Of a stretch of DNA of 38,014 bases, positions 1-7,288 are shown one piece after another. Source of the DNA: Salinivirgaceae bacterium (GTDB lineage Bacteria; Bacteroidota; Bacteroidia; Bacteroidales; SZUA-534); the NCBI GenBank assembly GCA_017645945.1, contig JAGCNL010000035.1, positions 1 to 38,014 on the forward strand, written 5' to 3'. Made by a program: the position numbers and the translations under genes. The notes beneath the pieces were generated by a model. It ran no database searches, had not been told where the DNA came from, and worked only from the letters and a program-made list of their open reading frames with translations. Numbering within the stretch: the stretch's first letter is position 1; every line of letters starts with the position of its first letter.

Positions 1-690
1 ACGGCTGTCAATCAGGCGAATGACAAAGACGATGATGCATTCTTTATTGTCGAGAATATGCCCGAATTTCCTTGCGGCGAAGTTGGGTTACGCAAGTATC
101 TTGCAGAAAATACATCTAAACCTATAGTGAACAATGGCGATACATTGTATGGCGATGTTTTCGTTTCATTTGTAATCGGCCAGGATGGCGAAGTTGAGCC
201 CGGAAGCGTAAAGATTGCCCGAGGCATTGACCCTTTGCTTGACGCAGAAGCCATCCGCATAGTAAAAAGCATGCCAACGTGGAAACCCGCAACGCAACGT
301 GGGAAACCGGTTAAAGTGAAATACACCATTCGAATAACCTTTCCTCTTAACAACACCACTGCGGTCGAAAAAATGCCTGAATTCCCTGGAAGATCTTATG
401 GTTTAGAAAAATATATCACGGAACAACTTTCAGAACAACTTAAGATAGTTAAAAAGAAAACCGGAAAATACAGTTTCATAATAAACAAACAAGGATTTGT
501 CGAGAACGTTCGTGTGGTTCGGAGTATTAATTCTGCAATGGACGCTTTTGTAATAAGCGTTTTGCAAGATATGCCCCAATGGGATTGTGCCTGTTTCCGG
601 AATGAACCAGACAAGAGTCCTGTTACGGTTTCAATTACTACTGATAAGTATGGCCGATTATCTGTTAAAGTCGGAACTTACTGGGTGTGA
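1..690 (+). CDS. Secreted protein with two TonB C-terminal domains (5' truncated)
   Basis: The reading frame is open from base 1, so the gene starts upstream of the window and no start can be chosen. Two TonB_C-like domains are visible. The first begins at MPEFPCGE (about residue 20 of the visible part) and has the usual order: PEFP motif, GDVFVSFVI strand, DPLLDAEAIRIVKSMPTW helix, RGKPVKV. The second begins at MPEFPGRSYG and is degenerate: it keeps MPEF, VENVRVV and LQDMPQW but lacks the GKPV segment. The layout matches the complete gene at 1585-2391, which has a signal peptide and no membrane anchor, so this is probably its paralogue. TonB C-terminal domains normally contact the TonB box of outer-membrane receptors; a free protein with two of them could act as a periplasmic partner or competitor, which is inference. 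Confidence 0.75.
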   Translation, partial: TAVNQANDKDDDAFFIVENMPEFPCGEVGLRKYLAENTSKPIVNNGDTLYGDVFVSFVIGQDGEVEPGSVKIARGIDPLLDAEAIRIVKSMPTWKPATQRGKPVKVKYTIRITFPLNNTTAVEKMPEFPGRSYGLEKYITEQLSEQLKIVKKKTGKYSFIINKQGFVENVRVVRSINSAMDAFVISVLQDMPQWDCACFRNEPDKSPVTVSITTDKYGRLSVKVGTYWV

Positions 691-711
691 CCATAACAGA
701 AACAACCGTCA

Positions 712-732
712 CAACATTTCGAGAAAATGTTG
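712..732 (+). terminator. Hairpin after the first gene, possible weak terminator
   Basis: CAACATTT and AAATGTTG form an 8-bp perfect stem around a 5-base loop (cgaga), 22 bases after the stop codon. Only a short, interrupted T-rich stretch follows, so termination would be weak. Confidence 0.35.
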
Positions 733-796
733 ATTTTCAATTTAAAAAGCATCCGATCGTAATACATTCTACTTTTTCTAACTAAAACCAAAGGCT

Positions 797-1471
797 ATGG
801 AACTTAAAAAGAATCCCAAAGTCGATTTAAGACGCTACAGCGGCTTGTTTTTTGAGGTGGGTCTTGTGGTTGCGTTAGGCGCAGTGCTTCTCACCCTCAA
901 CTACTCTGTCCAAACAAAAAACACCGTTGTTTTCGGCGAACTCAAAGATGTGATTGCCGAAGAAGGATTCGTGCCCATTACCCGACAGCCTGCTACAACA
1001 CCGCTGCCACCGCCGGAGGTTCCGAAAGTGGCCGAGGTCATCAACATTGTTGACGACGACACCAACCTCGACGATGAGCTTGAAATTGAAGACATTGAGG
1101 CCGACCAGGAGACCGAGATAATCGTCATCAAAAGGCAAGAGGAGGAAGAGGAAGACGAAATTCACATGATTGTTGAGGAGATACCCGAGTTTCCCGGTGG
1201 AGAGGACGCTCTCCACAGATTTATGATAGAGCACACCAAATATCCCAAGAGCGCCAAGAAAAAGCGCGTTTCGGGTACTGTTTACGTGCAGTTTGTGATT
1301 AACGAAAGGGGCGAAATCGAGAATGTGCATATTCCGCGCAGCGTCAACCCCGCCCTGGACCGGGAGGCCATCCGCGTGGTGGAGAATATGCCCAACTGGA
1401 TACCCGGCAAAATCCGCGGAAAACCTGTCAAGGCATTGCAAACCCTTTGGTTCGACTTCGCTCTCCGATAG
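797..1471 (+). CDS. Membrane-anchored TonB family energy transducer
   Basis: This 224-residue protein has the full TonB architecture. A short basic N-terminus (MELKKNPKVDLRRYSG) precedes one membrane helix at about 18-36. A short proline stretch (PLPPPEVPKV, about 70) and a long acidic linker (about 85-120, with a run of E/D) span the periplasm. The C-terminal domain starts at IPEFPGGEDAL and contains GTVYVQFVINERGEIENV, DREAIRVVENMPNW and RGKPVKA. TonB proteins work with ExbB/ExbD to energise outer-membrane uptake; no exbBD lies in this window. The acidic linker in place of a lysine/proline spacer is the main departure from E. coli TonB. It is a close paralogue of the gene at 2506, sharing the N-terminal KKNPKxDLRR segment. 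Confidence 0.9.
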   Translation: MELKKNPKVDLRRYSGLFFEVGLVVALGAVLLTLNYSVQTKNTVVFGELKDVIAEEGFVPITRQPATTPLPPPEVPKVAEVINIVDDDTNLDDELEIEDIEADQETEIIVIKRQEEEEEDEIHMIVEEIPEFPGGEDALHRFMIEHTKYPKSAKKKRVSGTVYVQFVINERGEIENVHIPRSVNPALDREAIRVVENMPNWIPGKIRGKPVKALQTLWFDFALR

Positions 1472-1542
1472 TGTCGATTTCCGCGTCCGCCCGAAACGCA
1501 TCGATATAAAAACTAACGGAATAAGCGACAAGTTGACAATCT

Positions 1543-1573
1543 TTTTGTTAGCTTTGTTGGACCACTAACAAAA
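1543..1573 (+). repeat. Inverted repeat overlapping a -7 box
   Basis: TTTTGTTAG (1543-1551) and CTAACAAAA (1565-1573) are perfect 9-base inverted arms around a 13-base spacer. The left arm overlaps the -7 box TAGCTTTG at 1549-1556, and the right arm ends 11 bases before the next start codon. It could be an operator, a 5'-UTR hairpin masking the ribosome site, or a remnant terminator of the preceding tonB gene; the sequence does not decide. Confidence 0.5.
1549..1556 (+). promoter_or_regulatory. Candidate -7 box TAGCTTTG
   Basis: This matches the Bacteroidota housekeeping -7 consensus TAnnTTTG and lies 28 bases before the ATG at 1585. No TTTG -33 element is seen at the usual 19-21-base spacing, so the call rests on the -7 box alone. 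Confidence 0.45.
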
Positions 1574-1584
1574 TTATTTGGACT

Positions 1585-2391
1585 ATGAAAACCTCCACAT
1601 CAATTCTGACTGTTGCGCTTGCCGCGATTTTCACTTTGGGCTATGCGCAGAGTAATGCGCAAATCATCGTTCCGAAGGACAGCACCGCCCCTGCCGACCA
1701 GCCGATTATCGACGATGACAACACTATTTATACATCGGTTAAAATAATGCCGGAATTCCCTGGCGGCGAAGCGGCTATGAAAAAGTACTTCGCTGACAAA
1801 ATGAAGCGTTGGGAATCGGTAAGATTCATAAGAGGAAAAGTTTTTGCGCAGGTTGTGATTGGCAAAGACGGCAAGGTTGAACCTGAAAGTGTGAAGCTTA
1901 CATCGAACCTTGAGGCTGAAATCAACGATAAAGTGATTGATTTGATAAAAAATATGCCCAAATGGACTCCCGGCGTGCGATACGAGTCGAGATCAGGGAA
2001 AGTGGCGAAGGTGCTTGCACGTGTATCAAAGACTATTCCTATTGATGTATCGGTTGAAGGAGAAGAGCATGAAGAAGTGTTCTTCATTGTTGAGCACATG
2101 CCCGAATTCCCGGGCGGCGATATCGCTTTGCGCAAATACATTTATGAAAACATTAAGTATCCCGAGGAGGCCAAAGCAAAGAAAATTCAAGGCAAGGTTT
2201 TTGTCCAGTTTGTAATCGACAAAGAAGGCAATGTTGTTAGTCCTAAAATAGCAAGAGGCGCTGACCCGTTGCTTGACGCCGAGGCCATCCGCGTGGTAAA
2301 GAGTCTGCCCAAATGGGAACCCGGCTCACAACGAGGAAAACCGGTAAACGTGTCGTTCACCTATCCGGTGACCTTCTCGCTGGACAAATAA
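1585..2391 (+). CDS. Secreted protein with two TonB C-terminal domains
   Basis: The 268-residue product starts with a clear signal peptide (hydrophobic stretch VALAAIFTLGYA, cleavage probably after SNAQ at about 26). There is no second membrane helix and no proline-rich spacer. Two TonB_C-like domains follow. The first (about 55-150, MPEFPGGEAAMKKYF) is divergent, with RYESRSGK in the place of the GKPV segment. The second (about 172-266, MPEFPGGDIALRKYI) is canonical, with GKVFVQFVIDKEGNVV, DAEAIRVVKSLPKW and RGKPVNV. It sits between two anchored TonB genes and repeats the layout of the truncated first gene. A periplasmic partner of TonB receptors or an envelope scaffold are both possible; the function is unproven. 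Confidence 0.85.
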   Translation: MKTSTSILTVALAAIFTLGYAQSNAQIIVPKDSTAPADQPIIDDDNTIYTSVKIMPEFPGGEAAMKKYFADKMKRWESVRFIRGKVFAQVVIGKDGKVEPESVKLTSNLEAEINDKVIDLIKNMPKWTPGVRYESRSGKVAKVLARVSKTIPIDVSVEGEEHEEVFFIVEHMPEFPGGDIALRKYIYENIKYPEEAKAKKIQGKVFVQFVIDKEGNVVSPKIARGADPLLDAEAIRVVKSLPKWEPGSQRGKPVNVSFTYPVTFSLDK

Positions 2392-2396
2392 AATCG

Positions 2397-2460
2397 GCCC
2401 AAAAACCGTCGGCTGACAAAAAGGCACGCAAAAAAATCGGTTTGGGGCTTGCTTTTTTGA
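2397..2460 (+). terminator. Terminator-like hairpin
   Basis: GCCCAAAAACCG (2397-2408) can pair, with one bulged base, with CGGTTTGGGGC (2438-2448). It is followed by ttgcTTTTTT. It lies just after the stop at 2391 and would partly separate this gene from the tonB at 2506. The long loop lowers confidence. Confidence 0.4.
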
Positions 2461-2505
2461 ATCATAATCAATACCTTTAAGGACTAATCTTTAAAATCAA
2501 TCGTT

Positions 2506-3183
2506 ATGGAAGCGAAAAAGAATCCCAAAGCAGACTTAAGACGATTCGCAGGATTGTTCTTTGAAATTGGACTCGTTGTCGCTTTTTGCGCCGTTCTGGG
2601 TGCTTTCAGCTACACAGTCCAGGTTAGAAACTTTGCCGATTTTGGCAGCTTGTCCGATGTGATTGATGAGATGGAGCTTATGCCAATCACTCATCAAACA
2701 CAGGTAACTCCGCCGCCACCGCCGGTTGCACCCAAGGTGGCCGAAGTAATTCATATTGTTGAGGACACCGATCCCGACGACGGTATTGAGATTGAGGATG
2801 TTGAGGCTACGCAGGAGACTGCCGTAGCATACGTTTACCGCCCTGAGGAAGACGAGGAGGAGGAAGACATCCCATTCAACATTGCTGAGGTGATGCCTCA
2901 ATTCCCCGGCGGTGACGCCGCTCTGCAGAAATACCTTGCCACGCATGTGCAATACCCTGCCATTGCACGTGAAAACAACATTCAAGGCAAGGTGTATGTT
3001 CAGTTTGTCATCAACAAGCGGGGCGAAGTTGAGAACGTAAGCGCTGTACGCGGTACCGACGCTTCACTCATCAAAGAGGCCATCCGCGTGGTGGAGGGCC
3101 TTCCGAAATGGAGCCCGGGATTGCAGCACGGCAAGCCCGTGAGCGTGTATTACACGGTGCCCATCTACTTCAAACTGAACTGA
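2506..3183 (+). CDS. Membrane-anchored TonB family energy transducer (paralogue)
   Basis: This 225-residue protein is built like the one at 797: basic N-terminus (MEAKKNPKADLRRFAG), one membrane helix at about 17-37, a PPPPPVAPKV stretch at about 70, an acidic linker ending EEDEEEEDIPF, and a C-terminal domain from MPQFPGGDAALQKYL through GKVYVQFVINKRGEVENV, IKEAIRVVEGLPKW and HGKPVSV. The catalogue of parts predicts coupling of the inner-membrane proton gradient to outer-membrane transporters. Together with the gene at 1585 it forms the second copy of a tandem [double-domain secreted protein + anchored TonB] unit, so a local duplication is likely. Confidence 0.9.
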   Translation: MEAKKNPKADLRRFAGLFFEIGLVVAFCAVLGAFSYTVQVRNFADFGSLSDVIDEMELMPITHQTQVTPPPPPVAPKVAEVIHIVEDTDPDDGIEIEDVEATQETAVAYVYRPEEDEEEEDIPFNIAEVMPQFPGGDAALQKYLATHVQYPAIARENNIQGKVYVQFVINKRGEVENVSAVRGTDASLIKEAIRVVEGLPKWSPGLQHGKPVSVYYTVPIYFKLN

Positions 3184-3216
3184 TTGCAGCAATCAGAAAT
3201 AGGTAAATTAGTTATC

Positions 3217-3251
3217 AAAAAAAATGCCGACAGTTTTGCCGGCATTTTTTT
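3217..3251. terminator. Bidirectional intrinsic terminator
   Basis: AAAAAAATGCCG pairs perfectly with CGGCATTTTTTT around a short loop (acagttttgc). There is an A-run on one side and a T-run on the other, so it works in both directions. It lies between the convergent tonB gene (ending 3183) and the minus-strand gene ending at 3269. Confidence 0.9.
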
Positions 3252-3268
3252 AGTCTGTCAGTGACATA

Positions 3269-3694
3269 TTACTCATCGTATCCGCCACGGAATTTTCCGC
3301 CTTTTTCAGGTTCAAAATCGTCGTCTTCGGCCTCGTCGCTGTAGCTGATGTGGATGGCCACCCATTTGTCGTTCAATGGCACTTTGGCCACACCCGACAA
3401 ATCGTACTCACTCAGCATGTTGAATACGGTTTGGTCGTTCAGGTCGGTGCCCGATTTGGGATAGCAGAACCATAGTTTACCGTCGGTCTCGACAGCATTC
3501 ATGGCATCGTTGAGCAACTCCTCGGCCTCCTTGCGGCTTTCGGCAAAAATCTGCACGTAGCTGTAGTAGTCTTCCACTTCAGTGTGCACATCAATGCCTT
3601 CGTTTTTAACCAGTTGCAGAAATTCTTTGGGGGAATTGAGAATCAAAACGGTCTTACCGCCGGTAAGACTGAGTTTTTTCAAAATAGGGTTCAT
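3269..3694 (-). CDS. DUF3052-like small protein
   Basis: The product has 141 residues, no signal peptide and no membrane segment, so it is probably cytoplasmic. It starts NPILKKLSLTGGKTVLILNSPKEF and contains DGKLWFCYPK near residue 90 and NDKWVAIHIS near 115. The order (Lys-Leu-x-Leu start, GxxVLxLxxP, DGxLWxxxPK, DxxWxxxxI) resembles the DUF3052 family as I remember it. The C-terminus is acidic (DEAEDDDFEPEKGG). No biochemical function is known for that family and the neighbours give no clue. The family call is from motif order only. Confidence 0.7.
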   Translation of the reverse strand: MNPILKKLSLTGGKTVLILNSPKEFLQLVKNEGIDVHTEVEDYYSYVQIFAESRKEAEELLNDAMNAVETDGKLWFCYPKSGTDLNDQTVFNMLSEYDLSGVAKVPLNDKWVAIHISYSDEAEDDDFEPEKGGKFRGGYDE

Positions 3695-3847
3695 TTACTC
3701 CATCAATAAATATGAATTAGTAGCACCAAAGTAAATGAAAGTTTTTATCGATACGCATCGGACTCGATTTTTTTTTACTTGCGCCGATATTTTTGCTTAG
3801 CAAAGGCACTTTTTATCACATAATCAACGAATTACGCAGACAGTTTA

Positions 3848-3868
3848 TATTGGGCAACGCTCCCAATA
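3848..3868. other. Hairpin downstream of the peptidase gene
   Basis: TATTGGG and CCCAATA form a 7-bp perfect stem around a 7-base loop, 34 bases past the stop codon of the minus-strand peptidase gene. No T-run follows on the minus strand, so it may stabilise the mRNA end rather than terminate. The rest of 3695-3901 is A/T-rich upstream sequence of the DUF3052-like gene with no other clear element. Confidence 0.35.
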
Positions 3869-3901
3869 CTGACGGCCACTAATGTCCGAAGTTATTGTCT
3901 C

Positions 3902-6043
3902 TCAATCTTTAATAATTTCCATCTCGTCAATCAGATGACGGGCACCAGCGTACTTGTCGATGAAAAAGAGCACGAAACGGATGTCGAGGCAGATGTTGCG
4001 GCAGATGTCGGCATCATACTGCAGGTCGCTCATTGTTCCCTCCCACACGCGGTCAAAATTCAGGCCGATAAGATTGCCGTCTGCATCGAAGGCTGGGCTG
4101 CCCGAATTGCCGCCTGTGGTGTGGCAAGTGCTGATGAAACAAACAGTTAGCGACGAATCGGCATTGCAATACGGACCGAAATCACGTGCCGCCGCAAGCT
4201 GTTTCAGACGGTCGGGCACGGTATAGTCGTAAACGTCGAGATCGCATTTCTGCACCACTCCGCCAAGCGTGGTGAACGGCGCATAACTGACAGCATCCGA
4301 CGGACGATAGCCGCGGATTTGCCCGTAAGCCACACGGAATGTTGAATTTGCATCGGGGAAGAAACGTGCGTCGGCAAAGCATTCACGCTGCAACTGCATA
4401 AAACGACGCTGAAAATCGTCGATTTTTTTGAGCGATTTCTGCAACGGAGTTTTGATGTTGGAGTACTTATCATCAATCTCGGCTGTCAATGCAAAAACAA
4501 TATCATTTTCAATCTTTTTGCTCGATTTTTCGGTGTAGTTTTTGAAAACACTAAATGCCTTTGTGGAATCAGCAAGCAGAGATTTGCGCAGCAAATTGCT
4601 ATCTGGATTCTTCATATTTTCACATTTAATGCCTTTAAACAATACTGGGGGATTATCGCAATTTACAAAGTACTCACAAACCATCATCGAAGTAACGGCG
4701 CAATCAGTTTCAAGATCGTAATCGGCATAGAAATCGCGCAACCAGCCAAGCACTTTCTTGCTTTTCTCCTCGTCGGAACTGCTGCCTTGCAAAACAGTGC
4801 GGATATCGCTGCACAAATCAATCATTTCCGATTTGTAGAATGTTTCGTCGATAAGCAGTTTTGCGCGTCTATATTTCTGATAAACAGCATATTCCTTTGA
4901 ATAATCATCGAGCAGAGTGCCGTATTTCGCTTTGCGCTGCGCATCGGCGGCAATCCACTCACGCATCAGCTGCTCACGCTCCTGCTTGCGGGCCACAACG
5001 CGCTTGCTCACAAGTCCGCGACGCTCACCGTCGAGTTTCTTCCAAGCGTTGGCAAGACTGGCCACCTTGCTGGTGTATTTTATCATCACAGCCTGGTCGG
5101 CACGCATCCGCTCCTTGATAATGTCGATGGATTTGCCGCGGGCACTCACCACAATCGGGTCGTAAACATCTTGCGTGGCGGCAACGGCAAACGACGGCAG
5201 ATACTCGTTGGTAGTTCCCGGATAGCCCATCAGCATCACAAAATCGCCTTCATGCTTCTCTTTAGCATTAATTTTCAGAAAGTTGCTTGCGTGATAGGGC
5301 ACATTTTCGGCAGAATATTTTGCCGGGCGGTTCAAGCTGTCGGCATAGATGCGGAAAATGGTGAAATCGCCAGTGTGGCGCGGCCAAACCCAGTTGTCGG
5401 TGTCGCCGCCGAACTTGCCCACCGAAATGGGCGGCGTTCCAACCAATCGCACATCTTCAAAAATCTCATACACTGACAGATAATACTCGTTGTTGCAATA
5501 AAAAGCATCAACGTGAGCTTTCAGCCCTGTGCTGTCAGAAACCTTATTCTCAATTTGCGATATATTGCTGTTTATCACCTCACTGCGGCGCTTAACTGAC
5601 ATTGTGTCGCTCACTCCCGCGAGCACCTGCGCCGTCACATCCTCCATCCGTCGCAGAAAGCAGACTCCAATGTCGTTTCCGCCCAACTCATCGGCCTGAT
5701 TCATAGCCCAAAAGCCGTTGGTGATGTAGTCGTTTTGGAGCGAGCTGTGCTGCTGCACAACGCTGAGCCCGCAATGGTGGTTGGTGATGACCAATCCCTG
5801 CCCCGAAATGACTGACCCGCTGCAGAAATGGTGGAACGGGCTGTCCAAATCGACAAAGCCCACAACCGCACTGCTCAGGCACGCCTGGTTGATGTTGTAG
5901 ATGTCGTCGGCCGAGAGGTGCAGGCCCATCTCGCTCATCTCGCCAATGTTGTTCTCGAGCAGAAAAGGCAGCCACATTCCTTCGCCGGCGCGAACCGAGA
6001 AGGCAAGTAAAATGCCTGAAAATAATGTGATTAAGCGTTTCAT
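3902..6043 (-). CDS. S46 family dipeptidyl-peptidase, DPP11 type
   Basis: The 713-residue exopeptidase should remove dipeptides from peptide N-termini in the periplasm. I start it at MKRLITLFSG (ATG ending at 6043), which gives a proper signal peptide (cleavage near residue 19); a start 14 codons upstream would place a non-signal sequence in front. Length matches the S46 family (about 700). The chymotrypsin-like triad is visible: His90 in TNHHCG, Asp226 in RHTGDF and Ser647 in GGNSGSPAF. The specificity segment reads LNFDRVWEGTMSD: the Arg (residue 665) corresponds to Arg673 of Porphyromonas DPP11, which selects Asp/Glu at P1, whereas DPP7 has Gly there. I therefore infer DPP11-like acidic specificity. 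It fits an organism that ferments peptides. Confidence 0.92.
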   Translation of the reverse strand: MKRLITLFSGILLAFSVRAGEGMWLPFLLENNIGEMSEMGLHLSADDIYNINQACLSSAVVGFVDLDSPFHHFCSGSVISGQGLVITNHHCGLSVVQQHSSLQNDYITNGFWAMNQADELGGNDIGVCFLRRMEDVTAQVLAGVSDTMSVKRRSEVINSNISQIENKVSDSTGLKAHVDAFYCNNEYYLSVYEIFEDVRLVGTPPISVGKFGGDTDNWVWPRHTGDFTIFRIYADSLNRPAKYSAENVPYHASNFLKINAKEKHEGDFVMLMGYPGTTNEYLPSFAVAATQDVYDPIVVSARGKSIDIIKERMRADQAVMIKYTSKVASLANAWKKLDGERRGLVSKRVVARKQEREQLMREWIAADAQRKAKYGTLLDDYSKEYAVYQKYRRAKLLIDETFYKSEMIDLCSDIRTVLQGSSSDEEKSKKVLGWLRDFYADYDLETDCAVTSMMVCEYFVNCDNPPVLFKGIKCENMKNPDSNLLRKSLLADSTKAFSVFKNYTEKSSKKIENDIVFALTAEIDDKYSNIKTPLQKSLKKIDDFQRRFMQLQRECFADARFFPDANSTFRVAYGQIRGYRPSDAVSYAPFTTLGGVVQKCDLDVYDYTVPDRLKQLAAARDFGPYCNADSSLTVCFISTCHTTGGNSGSPAFDADGNLIGLNFDRVWEGTMSDLQYDADICRNICLDIRFVLFFIDKYAGARHLIDEMEIIKD

Positions 6044-6150
6044 AATAGTTATGTTTTTCGGCTGAAAAATAGTAAAATTTGGCAATGGACTTTTTTATTT
6101 ATGCGTAAAAAATTCGTATTACGACACGAAATAATTACGCAACAAACACG

Positions 6151-6240
6151 CAATTTTTCGTGCAATTTTTCGTGCAATTTTTGCCGATATCGGCAAAAAC
6201 ATCGATATTTACATCGATTTTTAACGAAAAACTTGCCGAT
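6151..6240. repeat. 12-bp tandem repeats and palindrome upstream of fic
   Basis: CAATTTTTCGTG occurs twice in tandem (6151-6174) with a partial third copy (6175-6182). This runs into a perfect 22-bp palindrome at 6178-6199 whose core is GCCGATATCGGC. It is followed by a second 12-bp tandem pair, ACATCGATATTT/ACATCGATTTTT (6199-6222), and another half-site TTGCCGAT at 6233-6240, four bases before the fic ATG. The same half-site (ATCGGCAA) recurs at 7139-7146, after the gene. The layout suggests a regulatory protein binding site, possibly autoregulation by the Fic protein's own helix-turn-helix. Confidence 0.6.
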
Positions 6241-6244
6241 AACA

Positions 6245-7129
6245 ATGGAATTCATTTCAGTAACACAATATGCAGAAAAGTACGGTATCAGCGAGCGCAC
6301 TGCACGAAACTACTGCGCATCGGGCAGAATAGACGGTGCCTTTCTTACTGGCAAGACTTGGAACATTCCTTCGGACGCCACTTTGCCCGAAAAAGGCAAG
6401 CGAAAAATTCCTCCACTTCTTGCCCGCCTGCGCGATGAGAAGGAATCGCGGCTCAAAGGTGGCATCTACCACCGCACGCAAATCGACTTAACCTACAACT
6501 CAAACCATATTGAGGGCAGCCGTCTGACAAAAGAACAGACACGCTATATATTTGAAACCAACACACTTAACATCACAACCGAAGACACTCGCGTTGATGA
6601 TATTATGGAAACTGTCAATCATTTTCGATGCATCGACTACATAATCGACCATGCCACTGAAAAGATTACCGAACCGCACATCAAACAACTGCACAAAATA
6701 CTGAAAACCAATACATCCGACAGTCAAAAAACATGGTTTGCCGTGGGCGACTACAAACGACTGGCAAACGAAGTTGGTGGCGAGGAAACCGTGCTGCCGA
6801 ACGAAGTGCACAATAGGATGAAGAAACTGCTGGCCGAATATAACAGCCTAAAAACCATCGATTTTGATAATATTTTGGATTTTCATGTCCAGTTTGAGCG
6901 CATACACCCGTTTCAAGACGGAAACGGACGCATTGGCCGCCTGCTGATATTATGGCAATGTCTGCAAGCCGCCATTGTGCCTTTTATCATTTCCGAAGAT
7001 TTGCGGATGTTTTACTACCGCGGACTGCAGAATTGGGGGCATATCAACGGCTATCTGCGCGACACTTGCCTGACGGCACAAGACAATTATAAAGCAGCAC
7101 TTGATTATTTCGGAATCAAACATTCATAA
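6245..7129 (+). CDS. Fic domain protein (class II, self-inhibited) with N-terminal HTH
   Basis: This 294-residue protein should transfer a nucleotide monophosphate (usually AMP) to a target protein hydroxyl. I start it at MEFISVTQYA; an upstream start would run through the operator repeats. Residues 1-42 form an excisionase/MerR-like helix-turn-helix (VTQYAEKYGISERTARNYC). The inhibitory motif [ST]xxxE[GN] is present as S86-NHI-E90-G, N-terminal to the Fic core, which defines class II. The catalytic loop is HPFQDGNGRIGR at 221-232, with all expected residues (His221, Gly226-Asn227-Gly228-Arg229, Arg232). No separate antitoxin gene adjoins it, consistent with self-inhibition. The target is unknown. 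The DNA-binding domain and the surrounding half-sites suggest it represses itself. Confidence 0.93.
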   Translation: MEFISVTQYAEKYGISERTARNYCASGRIDGAFLTGKTWNIPSDATLPEKGKRKIPPLLARLRDEKESRLKGGIYHRTQIDLTYNSNHIEGSRLTKEQTRYIFETNTLNITTEDTRVDDIMETVNHFRCIDYIIDHATEKITEPHIKQLHKILKTNTSDSQKTWFAVGDYKRLANEVGGEETVLPNEVHNRMKKLLAEYNSLKTIDFDNILDFHVQFERIHPFQDGNGRIGRLLILWQCLQAAIVPFIISEDLRMFYYRGLQNWGHINGYLRDTCLTAQDNYKAALDYFGIKHS

Positions 7130-7206
7130 AACGTTCCTATCGGCAAAAACGGAAGCGCCCACGAAAAAACTTCCGCCTCAACAGCGGAAAATCAATCAAT
7201 TATTTC

Positions 7207-7244
7207 TATTTTTGAACATTTGTAAGCAATCGCAATTATTTTTG
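7207..7244 (+). promoter_or_regulatory. Two candidate -7 boxes before the BspA-like gene
   Basis: TATTTTTG occurs at 7207-7214 and again at 7237-7244, both matching TAnnTTTG. The TTTG of the first (7211-7214) sits 22 bases upstream of the second and could serve as its -33 element. The second box lies 44 bases before the ATG at 7289. Confidence 0.5.
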
Positions 7245-7288
7245 TTTGACAATATTTTTACCATTTTAATGCCTAAATTATTGTGAAT

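Noticed and set aside
6101..6244. Upstream extension of the Fic protein
   Set aside because: It would translate the 12-bp tandem repeats and palindrome into a Cys/Asn-rich repeat; the ATG at 6245 starts exactly at the helix-turn-helix.
7135..7180. Hairpin CGGAAG/CTTCCG after fic as its terminator
   Set aside because: The T-run is on the minus strand only, where no gene ends; on the plus strand the stem is followed by CCTC.
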